Positions 21,401 to 32,791 of a stretch of DNA of 64,000 nucleotides are shown in pieces (position 1 is the stretch's first letter; each line of letters opens with the position of its first letter). Origin of the DNA: Diplonema papillatum (Eukaryota; Euglenozoa; Diplonemea; Diplonemida; Diplonemidae); contig JAPJBO010000003.1 in assembly GCA_030068145.1 (NCBI GenBank), positions 436,501 to 500,500 on the forward strand, read 5' to 3'. The notes under the pieces are model-generated. The model searched no databases, was not told where the DNA came from, and worked only from the letters and a program-made list of their open reading frames with translations. A program made the position numbers and the translations under genes.

Positions 21401-23075
21401 CCTTCGTCGAATGGGTTCTTTTTAATGTAGTACGTACTAGGTGGGTTTGGGATGCATGCATCTCTTGGACGCCCTTCGTCGAATGGGTTCTTTTTAATGT
21501 AGTACGTACTAGGTGGGTTTGGGATGCATGCATCTCTTGGACGCCCTTCGTCGAATGGGTTCTTTTTAATGTAGTACGTACTAGGTGGGTTTGGGATGCA
21601 TGCATCTCTTGGACGCCCTTCGTCGAATGGGTTCTTTTTAATGTAGTACGTACTAGGTGGGTTTGGGATGCATGCATCTCTTGGACGCCCTTCGTCGAAT
21701 GGGTTCTTTTTAATGTAGTACGTACTAGGTGGGTTTGGGATGCATGCATCTCTTGGACGCCCTTCGTCGAATGGGTTCTTTTTAATGTAGTACGTACTAG
21801 GTGGGTTTGGGATGCATGCATCTCTTGGACGCCCTTCGTCGAATGGGTTCTTTTTAATGTAGTACGTACTAGGTGGGTTTGGGATGCATGCATCTCTTGG
21901 ACGCCCTTCGTCGAATGGGTTCTTTTTAATGTAGTACGTACTAGGTGGGTTTGGGATGCATGCATCTCTTGGACGCCCTTCGTCGAATGGGTTCTTTTTA
22001 ATGTAGTACGTACTAGGTGGGTTTGGGATGCATGCATCTCTTGGACGCCCTTCGTCGAATGGGTTCTTTTTAATGTAGTACGTACTAGGTGGGTTTGGGA
22101 TGCATGCATCTCTTGGACGCCCTTCGTCGAATGGGTTCTTTTTAATGTAGTACGTACTAGGTGGGTTTGGGATGCATGCATCTCTTGGACGCCCTTCGTC
22201 GAATGGGTTCTTTTTAATGTAGTACGTACTAGGTGGGTTTGGGATGCATGCATCTCTTGGACGCCCTTCGTCGAATGGGTTCTTTTTAATGTAGTACGTA
22301 CTAGGTGGGTTTGGGATGCATGCATCTCTTGGACGCCCTTCGTCGAATGGGTTCTTTTTAATGTAGTACGTACTAGGTGGGTTTGGGATGCATGCATCTC
22401 TTGGACGCCCTTCGTCGAATGGGTTCTTTTTAATGTAGTACGTACTAGGTGGGTTTGGGATGCATGCATCTCTTGGACGCCCTTCGTCGAATGGGTTCTT
22501 TTTAATGTAGTACGTACTAGGTGGGTTTGGGATGCATGCATCTCTTGGACGCCCTTCGTCGAATGGGTTCTTTTTAATGTAGTACGTACTAGGTGGGTTT
22601 GGGATGCATGCATCTCTTGGACGCCCTTCGTCGAATGGGTTCTTTTTAATGTAGTACGTACTAGGTGGGTTTGGGATGCATGCATCTCTTGGACGCCCTT
22701 CGTCGAATGGGTTCTTTTTAATGTAGTACGTACTAGGTGGGTTTGGGATGCATGCATCTCTTGGACGCCCTTCGTCGAATGGGTTCTTTTTAATGTAGTA
22801 CGTACTAGGTGGGTTTGGGATGCATGCATCTCTTGGACGCCCTTCGTCGAATGGGTTCTTTTTAATGTAGTACGTACTAGGTGGGTTTGGGATGCATGCA
22901 TCTCTTGGACGCCCTTCGTCGAATGGGTTCTTTTTAATGTAGTACGTACTAGGTGGGTTTGGGATGCATGCATCTCTTGGACGCCCTTCGTCGAATGGGT
23001 TCTTTTTAATGTAGTACGTACTAGGTGGGTTTGGGATGCATGCATCTCTTGGACGACCTTCGTCGAATGGCTTCT
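21401..23075. repeat. 72-bp satellite, 23 near-identical units
   Basis: Units of exactly 72 bp start at 21401 and repeat to 23056, followed by a partial unit to 23075. They appear identical except at the last junction (GGACGACC in place of GGACGCCC). Each unit contains the palindromes GTAGTACGTACTA and GATGCATGCATC. Because 72 is a multiple of three and the unit lacks stops in several frames, frames of 570-627 codons run through it on both strands; they are not considered genes. Confidence 0.97.
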
Positions 23076-23135
23076 TTCGTGTACATACGCAGTAGCATGC
23101 TGTATATGATAAGATGCCAAACCCCCCCCCCCCCA

Positions 23136-24645
23136 AGTACTTGTCATATGACAAGTACATACTTGTCATATGACAAGTACCTACTTGTCATATGAGAAGT
23201 TTTGTGAAGGAATTACTCTAGTCTCGCATACAATTGGCTGAGAAAAGTATGGTATATAACCCAATACTCGCAAAAAGTATTGATTCAAGCGACAACTGAC
23301 CGATCAAGCTCTGTGGCAGAAGAAACAAAGACGGAAAACTCTCCCAGTCCCTGCACCTAGGTCACAAAGGGGTTTGTGCGAGATCTGCGGTGCAAATGGA
23401 AGAAAGGAATTGCGTGTCTACAGGCAAGCTTTTATCAAGGGCTAGTTCACCCGAGATTCCCATAAAGATAGTGGCACCACGAAACGAGGAAAGAACGGAA
23501 GATGTGTTTCCGTTCCCTTCGAGAACAAAAGGTTGGAGGCACAGAGGACAGGTTTTCTTATCAGCTTCTTTGGATGCACATACAGTAAGTGTTGCCTAAA
23601 GCCAAGTGTCCCGACATGCTTATTGCAGAACGGGCAGTTCTGCTTGACTCGCGTGTATGGAGGCCGATGGGCATACAAACCCCTGATGCTGGAAAAGCCA
23701 GTCTTTCGGCACATGCAACAAAAGACTGCTTCCTCGGTACTGTCCTCTGCTTCGGCAAACACGCTACGGTGTTTCCCTGTTTCCCTACAAACACACGCCT
23801 TCAGAATCGCCCCCTCGTCTTGCGGGCTACCAAAATACTTCTGGCCCCATCCTGTCTTTTTGCCGCTGTGCTCACTAAAGTCCACGTTGCGAAGTCGAGT
23901 CCAACTTTTGGGTGGCCTGGTCGTTAGCACGAGCAATACACTTACACAAGTGTATTGCGTCGTTCGTCAGAACTTCTGGAACTGGTGGAATAGGCGGCGG
24001 ACGGAGAGGTTTCAGTTGAAAATCAACATGTTTGGTCTGGAGTTCGAAGGATAGCATGTCGCGTCGAATGTTTGTCGGGAAGTGTGGGATGCCCATCGCT
24101 TCCCATGTCGCGGACTTCTTGTTCTCGTTTTTGTCTTGTCCAGGTGTGCGGGTTTGCGCTTATGGTGAGGGGCGTGTGGTTGTTGCTTATCTTGGCAATG
24201 GTGATGTCTGCAAGCAGGGTTTGGTTGGCCGGACACGGCAGTTGGTCTGTCTGTGTCCAATTCCTTTCTTCCATTTCGCACCGCAGAACATAGCCATCTC
24301 GCGCAAACTCCTTTGGGACCTAGGTGCAGGGACAGGGAAGCTTTCCGTCTCTGTTTCTTCTGTCACAGAGCTTGATCGGTCAGTTGTCGCTCGAATTAAT
24401 ACCGTTTGCGAGTATTGGGTTGTATACCATACTTTTCTCAGCCAATTGTATGCGAGAGTAGAGTAATTCCTTCACAAAGCTTGTCATATGACGAGTAGGT
24501 ACTTGTCATATGACAAGTAGATACTTGTCATATGACAACTTGTCACATTACAAGTACATGCTTGTCATAGTACTTGTCATAATATGACAAGTACATGTAC
24601 TTGTCGTACTTGTCATATGTACTTGTCATACGTAAGACAAGTACG
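23136..24645. mobile_element. Foldback-type DNA transposon with long inverted repeats
   Basis: 23203-23412 is repeated in reverse complement at 24262-24476 with roughly 90% identity by eye. Outside these arms both ends carry tandem copies of the palindrome ACTTGTCATATGACAAGT (about three on the left, more and degenerate on the right to ~24645). The ~850-bp interior holds a minus-strand zinc-finger frame. Long inverted repeats with subterminal repeats are typical of foldback elements. No complete transposase was seen, so the copy is probably non-autonomous. Exact ends and target duplication are unresolved. Confidence 0.8.
23442..23936 (-). CDS. Zinc-finger frame inside the foldback element
   Basis: A 164-codon open frame without an ATG at its 5' end (first codon TTG), so it is probably an exon or a decayed piece. 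Residues 101-121 fit a C2H2 finger: Cys101-x2-Cys104-x11-His116-x4-His121. Just before it, Cys73-x2-Cys76 and His90 look like an incomplete second finger. C2H2 or BED-like fingers often bind transposon ends, so a DNA-binding part of an ancestral transposase is plausible. No DDE catalytic motif was seen. It lies entirely between the inverted-repeat arms. Confidence 0.45.
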   Translation of the reverse strand: MLVLTTRPPKSWTRLRNVDFSEHSGKKTGWGQKYFGSPQDEGAILKACVCRETGKHRSVFAEAEDSTEEAVFCCMCRKTGFSSIRGLYAHRPPYTRVKQNCPFCNKHVGTLGFRQHLLYVHPKKLIRKPVLCASNLLFSKGTETHLPFFPRFVVPLSLWESRVN

Positions 24646-24648
24646 TGG

Positions 24649-24846
24649 TGCACTAATAAAACGTTTTTTGACGTCACCCCATACTGTATGCCGGCCCCGA
24701 AACCCTGTCTGTGCGGCCGAAAACGGGCCCTAAACGGTTTTTGGCGGGTTAAGTGGAGGTAAAAGGGCCTCAGAAGGCACACAAGTGGGCCCAGATGGGG
24801 TTTCGGGGCCAGTAAGGGGGGACGTCGAAAAGTATTTTATTAGTGC
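24649..24846. mobile_element. MITE family 3, CACTA-like termini
   Basis: About 198 bp with terminal inverted repeats TGCACTAATAAAA and its complement, then a second inverted pair (GGCCCCGAAACCC and GGGTTTCGGGGCC) further in. It abuts the foldback element. The ends include CACTA/TAGTG, but no matching 3-bp target duplication is present, so superfamily assignment is tentative. 24850-25092 holds nothing recognisable. Confidence 0.65.
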
Positions 24847-25092
24847 AAAGGGGAGGGGGGGGTTTTTTTGGCATCGTCTCATATACATACGGATTACCTG
24901 CATGTCTACGGTGCTAGGGGCGTTGCGGATGCAACATGGGTTTGCTCTCGCGGGTCTTCAATATGTCCAAAAAACGCTCCTGTTGTTCGTGTGCACTAGC
25001 GGGATGATCCGTTTGCATCAGGACTTGTCAGGTTCCTGAGATGCTCCGCAAGCAGGTACACTGCAACTACCAACGATTAGTCCAACGGCATA

Positions 25093-25250
25093 AAAGGGGG
25101 GGGGGGGTCGAATAATAACACCTGTGTTAAGATTCGATTTGTCGAATATAAAAAAAGTTCTGGGAAGCCGAACCGTAGCAGGATCCAATAGTGGTAGTGT
25201 TTTTAGACAACCAGATGTGTTCCAAATAACTGTTATTATTCGACCCCCCC
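25093..25250 (-). mobile_element. MITE family 1, copy 2 (inverted)
   Basis: Reverse complement of the 15741 and 31147 copies, with the same G-run plus TCGAATAATAACA ends. TA precedes the left end, but the right flank is not TA. It lies ~250 bp upstream of the proposed HSBP1 start codon, so it may sit in that gene's promoter region. Confidence 0.85.
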
Positions 25251-25503
25251 AACGTACTCACAAGACTCGAGAAAGAGCTTTCGGTTTGGTAGGCCGCGGA
25301 AGCAGTACGAATGTAAACCTGAACGGAAATGTCACGACTGCAGTTGTGCATGCCGCTTGATATGCGCGCGCTTGAGGGAAAAGAGAAAAAAAGCAGCTTG
25401 AAAGGAAATCAACTGGTACCTTGCTAAACCTATGATTGCTTCGTGTTTTTTGTGTTAACAATGCATTGTTGGTACCAAAAATTAGTAGTTGGCAGCATAC
25501 TAC

Positions 25504-25817
25504 ATGAACTTATCAAAGCAGGTGAGTTCCGCTAGTGCGCACAAACAAAATAGTGTCTGCTAGCCTCTAGGGGCATGTTGGTGTTGTGTGCACCTGTTTG
25601 ACGTACAACCGCAAAACAACGCCAGGAGCTGACCGTTTTCGTCCAGAACCTCTTGCAGCAGATGCAAGGGCGGTTTCAGGAAATGGCTGACGCCATCGTG
25701 AACCGCATCGACGAGATGGGCACCCGGATCGACGACCTGGAGAAGAGCATCGGCGACATCATGCAGCAGGCGGGCATCGAAGAAGGCGACACGCCGAACG
25801 CCCAGCCGAGCCGTTAA
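25504..25817 (+). CDS. HSBP1: Heat shock factor-binding protein 1 homologue (two exons)
   Basis: Exon 2 (25626-25817) encodes 63 residues containing LLQQMQGRFQEMADAIVNRI and GTRIDDLEKSIGDIMQQAG, the hallmark coiled coil of HSBP1, ending at TAA 25815-25817. In animals HSBP1 is a small trimeric coiled-coil protein that binds the HSF1 trimerisation domain and dampens the heat-shock response, and it has been linked to WASH-complex assembly. Exon 1 is inferred: ATG 25504 to CAG 25521 (six codons), followed by the donor GTGAGT; the 104-bp intron ends CGCCAG. The join is in phase and gives 69 residues, close to the family's usual 70-80. Exon 2 is certain in identity. Exon 1 lies in sequence that also exists, diverged, at 12965-13060, so the true start could differ. 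Confidence 0.9.
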
Positions 25818-27109
25818 GCTTTCCGCCCCCGGCAAAAGAGTGCGCGGGAGGCGGTGGGCTGCCGGCAGCCAAGAACCATTTCCGGAGTTTTGGGGGCTTG
25901 CGCCGACGAAACAAAGTCGCGGATGATCAGCACCAAGCGATGATCTAAATGATGATGAGAATGCGAAAGTATTTCTCTTTCATCGCGGGTGCAGGGCGTG
26001 CACCACGGTGTTGGTGTTCCTGTACTGCGTGGCGGCTGTCGTTTTTCAGTTTTGACGTGCATTTCCCGAGAAGCGCTCCCTTCAGTACGAATGTACGGAA
26101 AATAAATAAAAGGCCCCCCAAAGAAAAGTCTCTCTCACTCGTTACCTCCAGAAAAAGCAGAAGAGAGATGCCAACCCACTCAGGAGGGATACTTCGTCCC
26201 AACTCGTGCGACACAATCCCCACCTCCCCCCAGCCCCCGAAAAAAGAAAAGAGCGGTTGAAGACCCATCCGAGATCGTTGGAAACACAAAGGCCAGATCC
26301 GATGCGCCTTTTCCACGGTTCTTTCTTTGGCGTTGCTCAACACAGCCGAGTTGCAAGGCGCCGGGGCTGCCGACCTTTCGGCGGAGATACGAAAATATTC
26401 TGCGCGGTCTTCACGACGGGGCCCAGTCTCCGAAGCTGGAGTTAGCAGCCAAGGGCAGTCCAAAGGCTGGGAAGAAGGTCAGAGGCCGGCCCCTTTCTCG
26501 TTTATTTTCGTCGCACAACCGGTGTATCATTCCCGGACAGTCCTGCACTGAGAGACAACGAGGTTGCGGACGATTAGCATCAACTGACCAATGACGCATC
26601 CCATCCTCTCTCTCTTTCTCACCGCGCGCTACGTACCTGTGCACGCATGGCATGCAAGTTTATACTTGTATCCAACATGTCAAGTAGTTTTCAGGGAATC
26701 GTGGGGGGTTTTTGAACACAACTTGCCATGTCGGCGAGTACCACGTAGAAATCGACCCAAACTTGTAGTTTGCTTTCCGCTGCATTTTGCAATCCCGTTT
26801 GGCGAGTCCGTGGTGTAACACTCTTTCCTTCCGTCCCCCAATTCTTCTTTTTCTTTCGTTTTTTTGGAGTCTTCCGCCGCTTTCCCGTCCACCCGTTCTT
26901 TTTTTCCCCCATTTTTTCATCTACTTTTCAACCCCATCCCATCCCGTTTTTCTTTTTGAAAGCATGCTAATACTGCAGGGAATAGTTGACTAGATCGCTT
27001 GAGTTTGTGCTGACCACGATTTGGGAGTCGGGAGAACCTACAAAGCCAAGGCAGGACCGACCCCCCCCCCCGTCCGTGAGTAAAAGCGAAGCATAAACCC
27101 ACCTTCCTC
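25818..27109. other. Unassigned interval downstream of HSBP1
   Basis: A 172-codon minus-strand frame (25945-26463) and several shorter ones show no domain. 26820-26960 is T- and pyrimidine-rich. A C-run occurs at about 27061-27071. Confidence 0.4.
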
Positions 27110-27286
27110 TTAGTACTAACAATCTTGCGGGTCGCCCTTCAATGTATTGTGCAGGCTAAAAAGACGTATGCAGCGTGTTTTGGTGGTTGAGCGGAAATCC
27201 TTACCTGAATATACACAGGGTAAATACGAGTGGGAAAACGATCAACCGGCACGCACAAATAAAACGAAGCGCCTGTCTTTTTCCCA
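27110..27286 (+). repeat. Repeat D, isolated copy
   Basis: Matches the monomers at 1540-1855. No LINE sequence follows it. 27287-28383 downstream holds short frames without recognisable domains. Confidence 0.65.
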
Positions 27287-28383
27287 TCCGTCTTTGTCAA
27301 GAGCTGCGACTCAACTATTCTTAAAATCCCCACGACGTCGGCGACGAAGGAAGAATGGACAACAAAACGAACACACCAGTGGCTTTCGCGTCTGGCCGCG
27401 GTCGTCATCGTTTCCAGAGCCAGGACTTCCACCGAAAAGCGCACTTGATGTCACACCTCGAGCAAACGCAGTTGAGCCGAGAGGATCAGTTGTTTTGCCT
27501 TTCTGTTTGCTCTGAAATTTTCGGTTTCCCTCATGACCTGGCAGACAGCCTGAAAAGTTGGAACCACCCAAGTCATGGGGAACAGCCACGTTGAATCGCA
27601 AGGTTTGATGAAATTGGATGGTGTTCGGTCTGGATCTTCAATGAGAGCGACTGACGATTTCCAAAAATCGTCTAGTCTCGTGAGGTTCCCACTTCAAAGG
27701 CATGGGCTGATTGAATCCGCGCGATAATCGCCGGAAACACAAAACAGGTCGTTCGAATGAAAACTCCCACTCCTGCCAATCCTCCCTACCTCCCCCCACT
27801 CTGTCCGTGGCTGACCGAAGCACGGTGCAGATGGGGGCCGGTGCGGTGTTGGGCACGCGGCTGTTCCAAGCACGTTCTTGGAACAAGCATTTCGCCCGCT
27901 CGCTCAACTGCAGTCGTAGGGCAGCTCCTCTCCCCCGAGAGAGCTCCTGTAGCATGGGCTGGGATGTGTGCGGCGACATACAAACACCCACCCGGCAAAC
28001 CCGGCCGCATCACAAGCCAATGCCTAGGCAATACCTTAAGAATATCGTATCCACGGGTGCTCGCTGGAAGAGAAAAGAAAACGGAGAAGAAGTAAAACTT
28101 GACAGAGAATCCAACACGAGGCGAGTGTGTGCTTTTTATTTTCCGCAGGTGGGGGTGAATGGAGAGGACGCCTGGAGGCTGTTGTCACACCATCAGTTCA
28201 CCTGCACAAGTCTTCCAGCGAGGAGCCACCTTTCGTGTCAATCCTTTCCAAAAGTACTTTAGTACTGACAAGGAAAAAACATTAAAACCCCACAGAAAAC
28301 AGCCCGACCAGGACACAGGGAACCCAAAAACATTCGGAACCCCCAGGAAAGTTTGATCCACACCGGTGTGGGTTGATAATACG

Positions 28384-28667
28384 CCCGCAAAATGTGTCGC
28401 CAAACCGCCGGTACGCGTCTTTCACAGGCTTCATGGCGTGTTCAAAATACTCGAGGGGCTGCCTCGTGCTTACTTCGAAGAAGGCTAGCGAGGGAGAACC
28501 AATACAACTACAAGGTGGGTCTTTTTTGATGAACGCTTACGCCCGCCACTGGACCCAGATTCACCCGTGTTTCGTGTGGGGTACAGCACATTTACCTCCT
28601 TTGATCTTTTGCAGCTGGCAGCCTCCTCAAGTATTTTCCTACAAAGCAGATGCTTATACAAAAAAAG
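28384..28667 (-). repeat. Short repeat H followed by inverted repeat S
   Basis: 28384-28412 shares CAAAATGTGTCGCCAAACCG with 57432-57462. 28443-28667 is repeat S in reverse orientation, ending in an A-run. Confidence 0.75.
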
Positions 28668-31146
28668 TAGGAGCCGGCCTTTCGAAAAGCCTTGCCTTGG
28701 TGGGTCGAAAGTGGACGACTGGCCTTTGCCCTCGCCCGGCGCTGGAGGACTACAACGGCAACGACAACAAAATAAAAAGAAGAAGAAAAAAAAAACGGAA
28801 ATGGAACTCAGTCCGACCCCCCCCCCCCCCCCTGCTAGAAAGATATCTTGATACGTTAACCCTCTAAAAAAAAAGACTTTTGCCCCGTCGTGCATCCTGT
28901 CCATCTTTATCCTGACCTCCGCACTTCCATTCGTTTTCTTTTTCGCCCCCTCCCCCCTCAGGGCTCCTGCTCCTCTCTTTCAGCACCTTCATTGAATATT
29001 AGACAGCAGTGCAGGGCATACTGTGCCACCACAATGCCATGAATGCCGTTTGAAACTTCCCAAAATCCGAGTTGAGACCTTGGACTCAATAATTACTCCT
29101 GTCTTTTTGAACTCGGGCCTTTGATTTTGAATTCCCAAATCTCAAAAGACTTTCAAGAAGTATCGGATCTTTTGCAGCAAGTCGCGGATCGACAGGCAAA
29201 TCTTGCTAGAAGAGAGATATCGCATCCCCTCTCCCCCCCTCCTTTGATCCCGTTCCCTTTTTGTTACGTTCTTTGCAAAAGGACAGGTCTCCTCTTCTGG
29301 AAACAAAGAAGAGAAAACTTGCTTTTTCTTCACACCCACTGTTGTCCTTTCCGTATCCGCTCGTTCAGGTTCGTTTCGCTTGGTATCGGGATGAAAGACT
29401 TGCTCCGCTGCTGTTGTGACCCAGCATCAGGCTGCGAGAATCGCTCTCACCGGGGATGCAAGGATGTGCTTGGAATGCAATGGGCTCAATACCCTGTCCT
29501 ACCCATGGACGATGCTGTGCATGTGGTGGATGCAACGTATGGGGGTCCCCTCCAGAACCTGTATTCTAAGGCCGAAGGGGCCCAAGACCATCCGCAAACC
29601 CGGCTTCTTCTGAGCATAGAACTCCGCTACAGATCCCTGCTAGTTCCTTAGGTTGTATGCCCCGCATGCGGTGTCGTGCACCCGTAACTTTCCCACAATG
29701 TGGTCAGAATAGCCACAAATTTACCCACTATGAGACACAATACACGGATCCAAAACTCAGAAGAAGAGGATGGACGGATGAAACGGAAGCGGCGAGGAGG
29801 GTTAGAAGCGGTGTGGGTGGAAGGAGTTCCGAGACGCCGCCTCTGTGTCCCCTGCTCCCCTCGCTGCAGCACTCCATTCCTGTCGCTAACTGGAGGTCGA
29901 TGGCGGGCACCGCGCAATTTGTTCAGCGTGCCACTCTCTGCCTTCTCCCATCTGGGCTCTCAACCATGCCGGCGAAGCCAAATGCACAGCTACTGCGCTC
30001 CATCGTCCTGCACTAGAAGAAGCTGGTTGACCTGGAAAACCCGGGGATGGTGTCGCCCAACCTGAATGGTGTCTCCAAACGAGGATTCGCGAGCCGAAGC
30101 CCGTTTGTCGCTGGAAACGGATAAGCTACGGATCCCAAGACGCTAACCCCACAAGGGAGCAGCTGCCGTCTTCCTATCATTGGAGAAGTAAAGCGACATC
30201 AAGAGTAGTGGTATTTCATTGTTGCGGCCTCCCACCTATTCTACCCCTGCTTGCGTGCAGGCTGAATCTTTGTATGGAACAGTGGACTTTAGAATCTCGG
30301 CTCCCCGGTTTCAGAAACCTGTTTTTCCCGGTTTCGGTTTTTCATAAAAATAAAAATAATTTATAAAACTTGAATTTCAAGTGGCCCCTGCAGTACTGTA
30401 CCTGTACTGCACAGTACTGCAGTCACGTGGCGCGTCATGGCGTGTCAGTACTATTCGAAGCTTGTCAGCCACCATCGCCGTAGTTTGATAGACGTGCACA
30501 CCGCCACCGCAAACCTATATCTCACCACCACTCTCCGTTCCCTTGTTTGCGTGCGCGGGGCGATGGTTCCAGGCACTCAGACACCCACATGCCCAAACTC
30601 GGGGTTTTTGGCTGAAACGGCTGTTTTGCTCGGTCAGACAAAGTGCTGAACTGCGGAACCAACCCGGGAAGGAAAACGAACACACACCTCACGACCCCGC
30701 TAAAGAATAAGAAACAGTCTAAAACACGACGTTAGTCGTCCCTTTGTTAAAAAAAAAAAAAGGCGCGAGACAAAAAAAAGGACGCTAACCCAAGCAACTT
30801 CCGCCGGTAGAGTAATCTTGCCTGAAGAAATCAACTGCCTTCGGGTAGGCTAGCTGACACTAGTTGTCGTCGGGGGGGAAAAAAAAAGAAAAGAAAAAGA
30901 GAAGAAGAAAACCCGCAAGAAAACTTCCGACAACCCTGCTCCCCCCCCCCCCCGTCTCTATCCGTCCGCGAGTTCTACCCCACCGCTCCTGCGCTATTTG
31001 CTTCTTTTTTGGGAACGAACCTGCGCCCCCTTCTTTTAGGGGAGGGTGGGGACGATAACAGAAAGGGAAGGGGCACGCCGTCGGACAACGGCGGAACAAT
31101 CCGTCAAAGGACCTTCGTTTTTATTTTGTTTTTGAACGGGAAACTA
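28668..31146. other. Unassigned 2.5-kb interval with a strong palindrome
   Basis: No gene was recognised. Homopolymer C runs lie near 28810 and 30940 and A-runs near 30750 and 30890. A 176-codon plus-strand frame at 29121-29651 has no identifiable domain. A perfect 12-bp inverted repeat, CTGCAGTACTGT with an 11-nt loop, lies at 30388-30422. Confidence 0.4.
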
Positions 31147-31310
31147 AGGGGGGGGGGGGGGGGGGTCGAATAATAACAGTCATTTGACACACGTCTGGTC
31201 GTCTAAAAACACTACCACCATTGGATCCTGCTACTGTTCGGCTACCCGGAACTTTTGTTATTATTCGACAAGTTGAAAAATAAGACAGGTGTTATTATTC
31301 GACCCCCCTT
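31147..31310 (+). mobile_element. MITE family 1, copy 3
   Basis: A 164-bp copy flanked by TA on both sides (31145-31146 and 31311-31312), with an extended G-run at its left end. It ends 98 bp before the DHHC-transferase start codon. Confidence 0.9.
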
Positions 31311-31408
31311 TATCCCGCAATCGAACCAGGTTGCAGTACCTAACGCACATACACACCTTCTCCGGTAGCTCCCGATTCAGCAGACTTCTGTGGCCTTCTT
31401 AAAAGGTG

Positions 31409-32653
31409 ATGGAGATCTGCTGCGACATAACCGACGCCCCGCCTGCGATCCCGGACAGCGATCGGCGGTACTCCAGCAGCGTCGTAAGCCCGTCAGACGG
31501 CGGCGATGCGCCGAGCGTTAAGACGCCAGCTGATGAGGCAGTCGAGATGGAAGAGGTGCGCCCGCGGCTCCGCGGGCGGAACTTCGCCACAGCCGACCCG
31601 GACAGCGACGGCGGCGGCGGCGACCTCAGCTGCAGCTCCTCACGGGATGCGAGCGACGGCCACACCAACAGCAACAACCACAACAACAACCACAACAACA
31701 ACCACAACAACAGCCACAGCCACAGCCACAACACCAACCACAACGACAACGATAGGACGGACACGCTGGAGGCTCCGGAGACGCCGCCGATGGACCTGTG
31801 GAGGCACAAGCTATCGGTAAGCGGGTCGCCTGTGACCCCGGGGCTGAATTTCAGCGACCGGTCGCCCGCGCTGGAGACCGACGACGGCGAAGGCGGCGAG
31901 GGGGCGTCGCCCGGCCAGCGGCAGCCGAACCACTTCGCGACCGCGTTCGAGGCGAGCTACGCCGAGCAGAAGGCGCAGCAGAACGCGCTGCTGTTCTACG
32001 CGGGGGGCAGCAGGCTGCTCTGCGGCGGCCGCTTCGTCGTCGGGCCGTCGCTGCGGCACTGCGGCGCGGCCCTCGCGCTCATCGTGATCCCGCTGGCGGT
32101 GTACTTCGCCCTCATCGTCGGCGACCTGCCGGCTCCGCTGATAGCGGCCGGCGTCGTGTTTGGGCTTGCCCCCATCCTACTTCTGTTGAAGGTGGCCTCA
32201 ACGGACCCCGGCATCCTCCCTCGCGAGTTGGACGCCGACAAAAGCACCCCGCCCGAGCTGTACGTGAGCCTTGCGAACCGGAAGCACCGGCTTTGGTTCT
32301 GCGGGAAGTGCCGGAGCTTCCGGTCTCCGCGGGCGAAGCACTGCTGGATCTGCGAGAACTGCGTCGAGGGGTACGACCACCACTGCCCGTGGATCGGCAC
32401 GTGCGTCGGGCGGTGCAACTACAAGTACTTCGTGTGGTTCCTGACCGCGACCAACGCCGGGATCCTCTACATCGCGGGCAGCATAATCTACGTGTGGGTC
32501 ACGAAGAGCCGCGACCAGCAGCGGACGGTCGTCGACACCGCCGGCGAGGGCGGCATGATCGCGCTGCTGGTCATCTTGGCGTACCTCTGCCTCATCTTCG
32601 TCTGCGTCTTCGCCCTGACGCTCTACCACTACTACCTCATCGGCACCGGGCAG
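31409..32653 (+). CDS. DHHC palmitoyltransferase, first exon (3' end not found)
   Basis: 415 codons from ATG 31409 to a phase-0 donor, CAG|GTGTGT at 32653/32654. The enzyme S-acylates cysteines of membrane-associated proteins, usually at Golgi, ER or plasma membrane. Seen: a Ser/Asp-rich N terminus with a His/Asn-rich low-complexity tract (~100-120), two predicted membrane segments (~220-270), the STDPG motif, a Cys-rich domain with FCGKC, KHCWIC and GYDHHCPWIGTCVG, then two more membrane segments. The catalytic Cys of DHHC is intact. The exon ends at YYLIGTGQ, where family members continue into a TTxE motif; the frame read beyond is Pro/Leu-rich and stops at 32740, which supports a splice site. 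No downstream exon was found in the window: the sequence beyond is rDNA-derived repeat, so the gene is either interrupted or has a long intron. Confidence 0.92.
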
Positions 32654-32791
32654 GTGTGTCGCCCCCTCCCAACACTCCCCTTTTTACCGCTTTCTATTCT
32701 GCATCCCTTTCCTAGACAACATCTTCCTCAGAAGACTTGATGCTAGCATCAACCATGTGAGGCAGTGTTCTGCCGAATCATTAAACTACGA

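Noticed and set aside
21401-23056. CRISPR-like regular array
   Set aside because: Units are contiguous and identical with no variable spacers, and the context is eukaryotic.
21286-23169. Frames of 570-627 codons on both strands through the 72-bp satellite
   Set aside because: The unit length is a multiple of three and lacks stops; there is no start context or unique flanking domain, so these are artefacts.
24651-24845. Firm assignment of MITE 3 to the CACTA superfamily
   Set aside because: The ends include CACTA/TAGTG, but the inverted repeat extends beyond them and flanks do not match as a 3-bp duplication.
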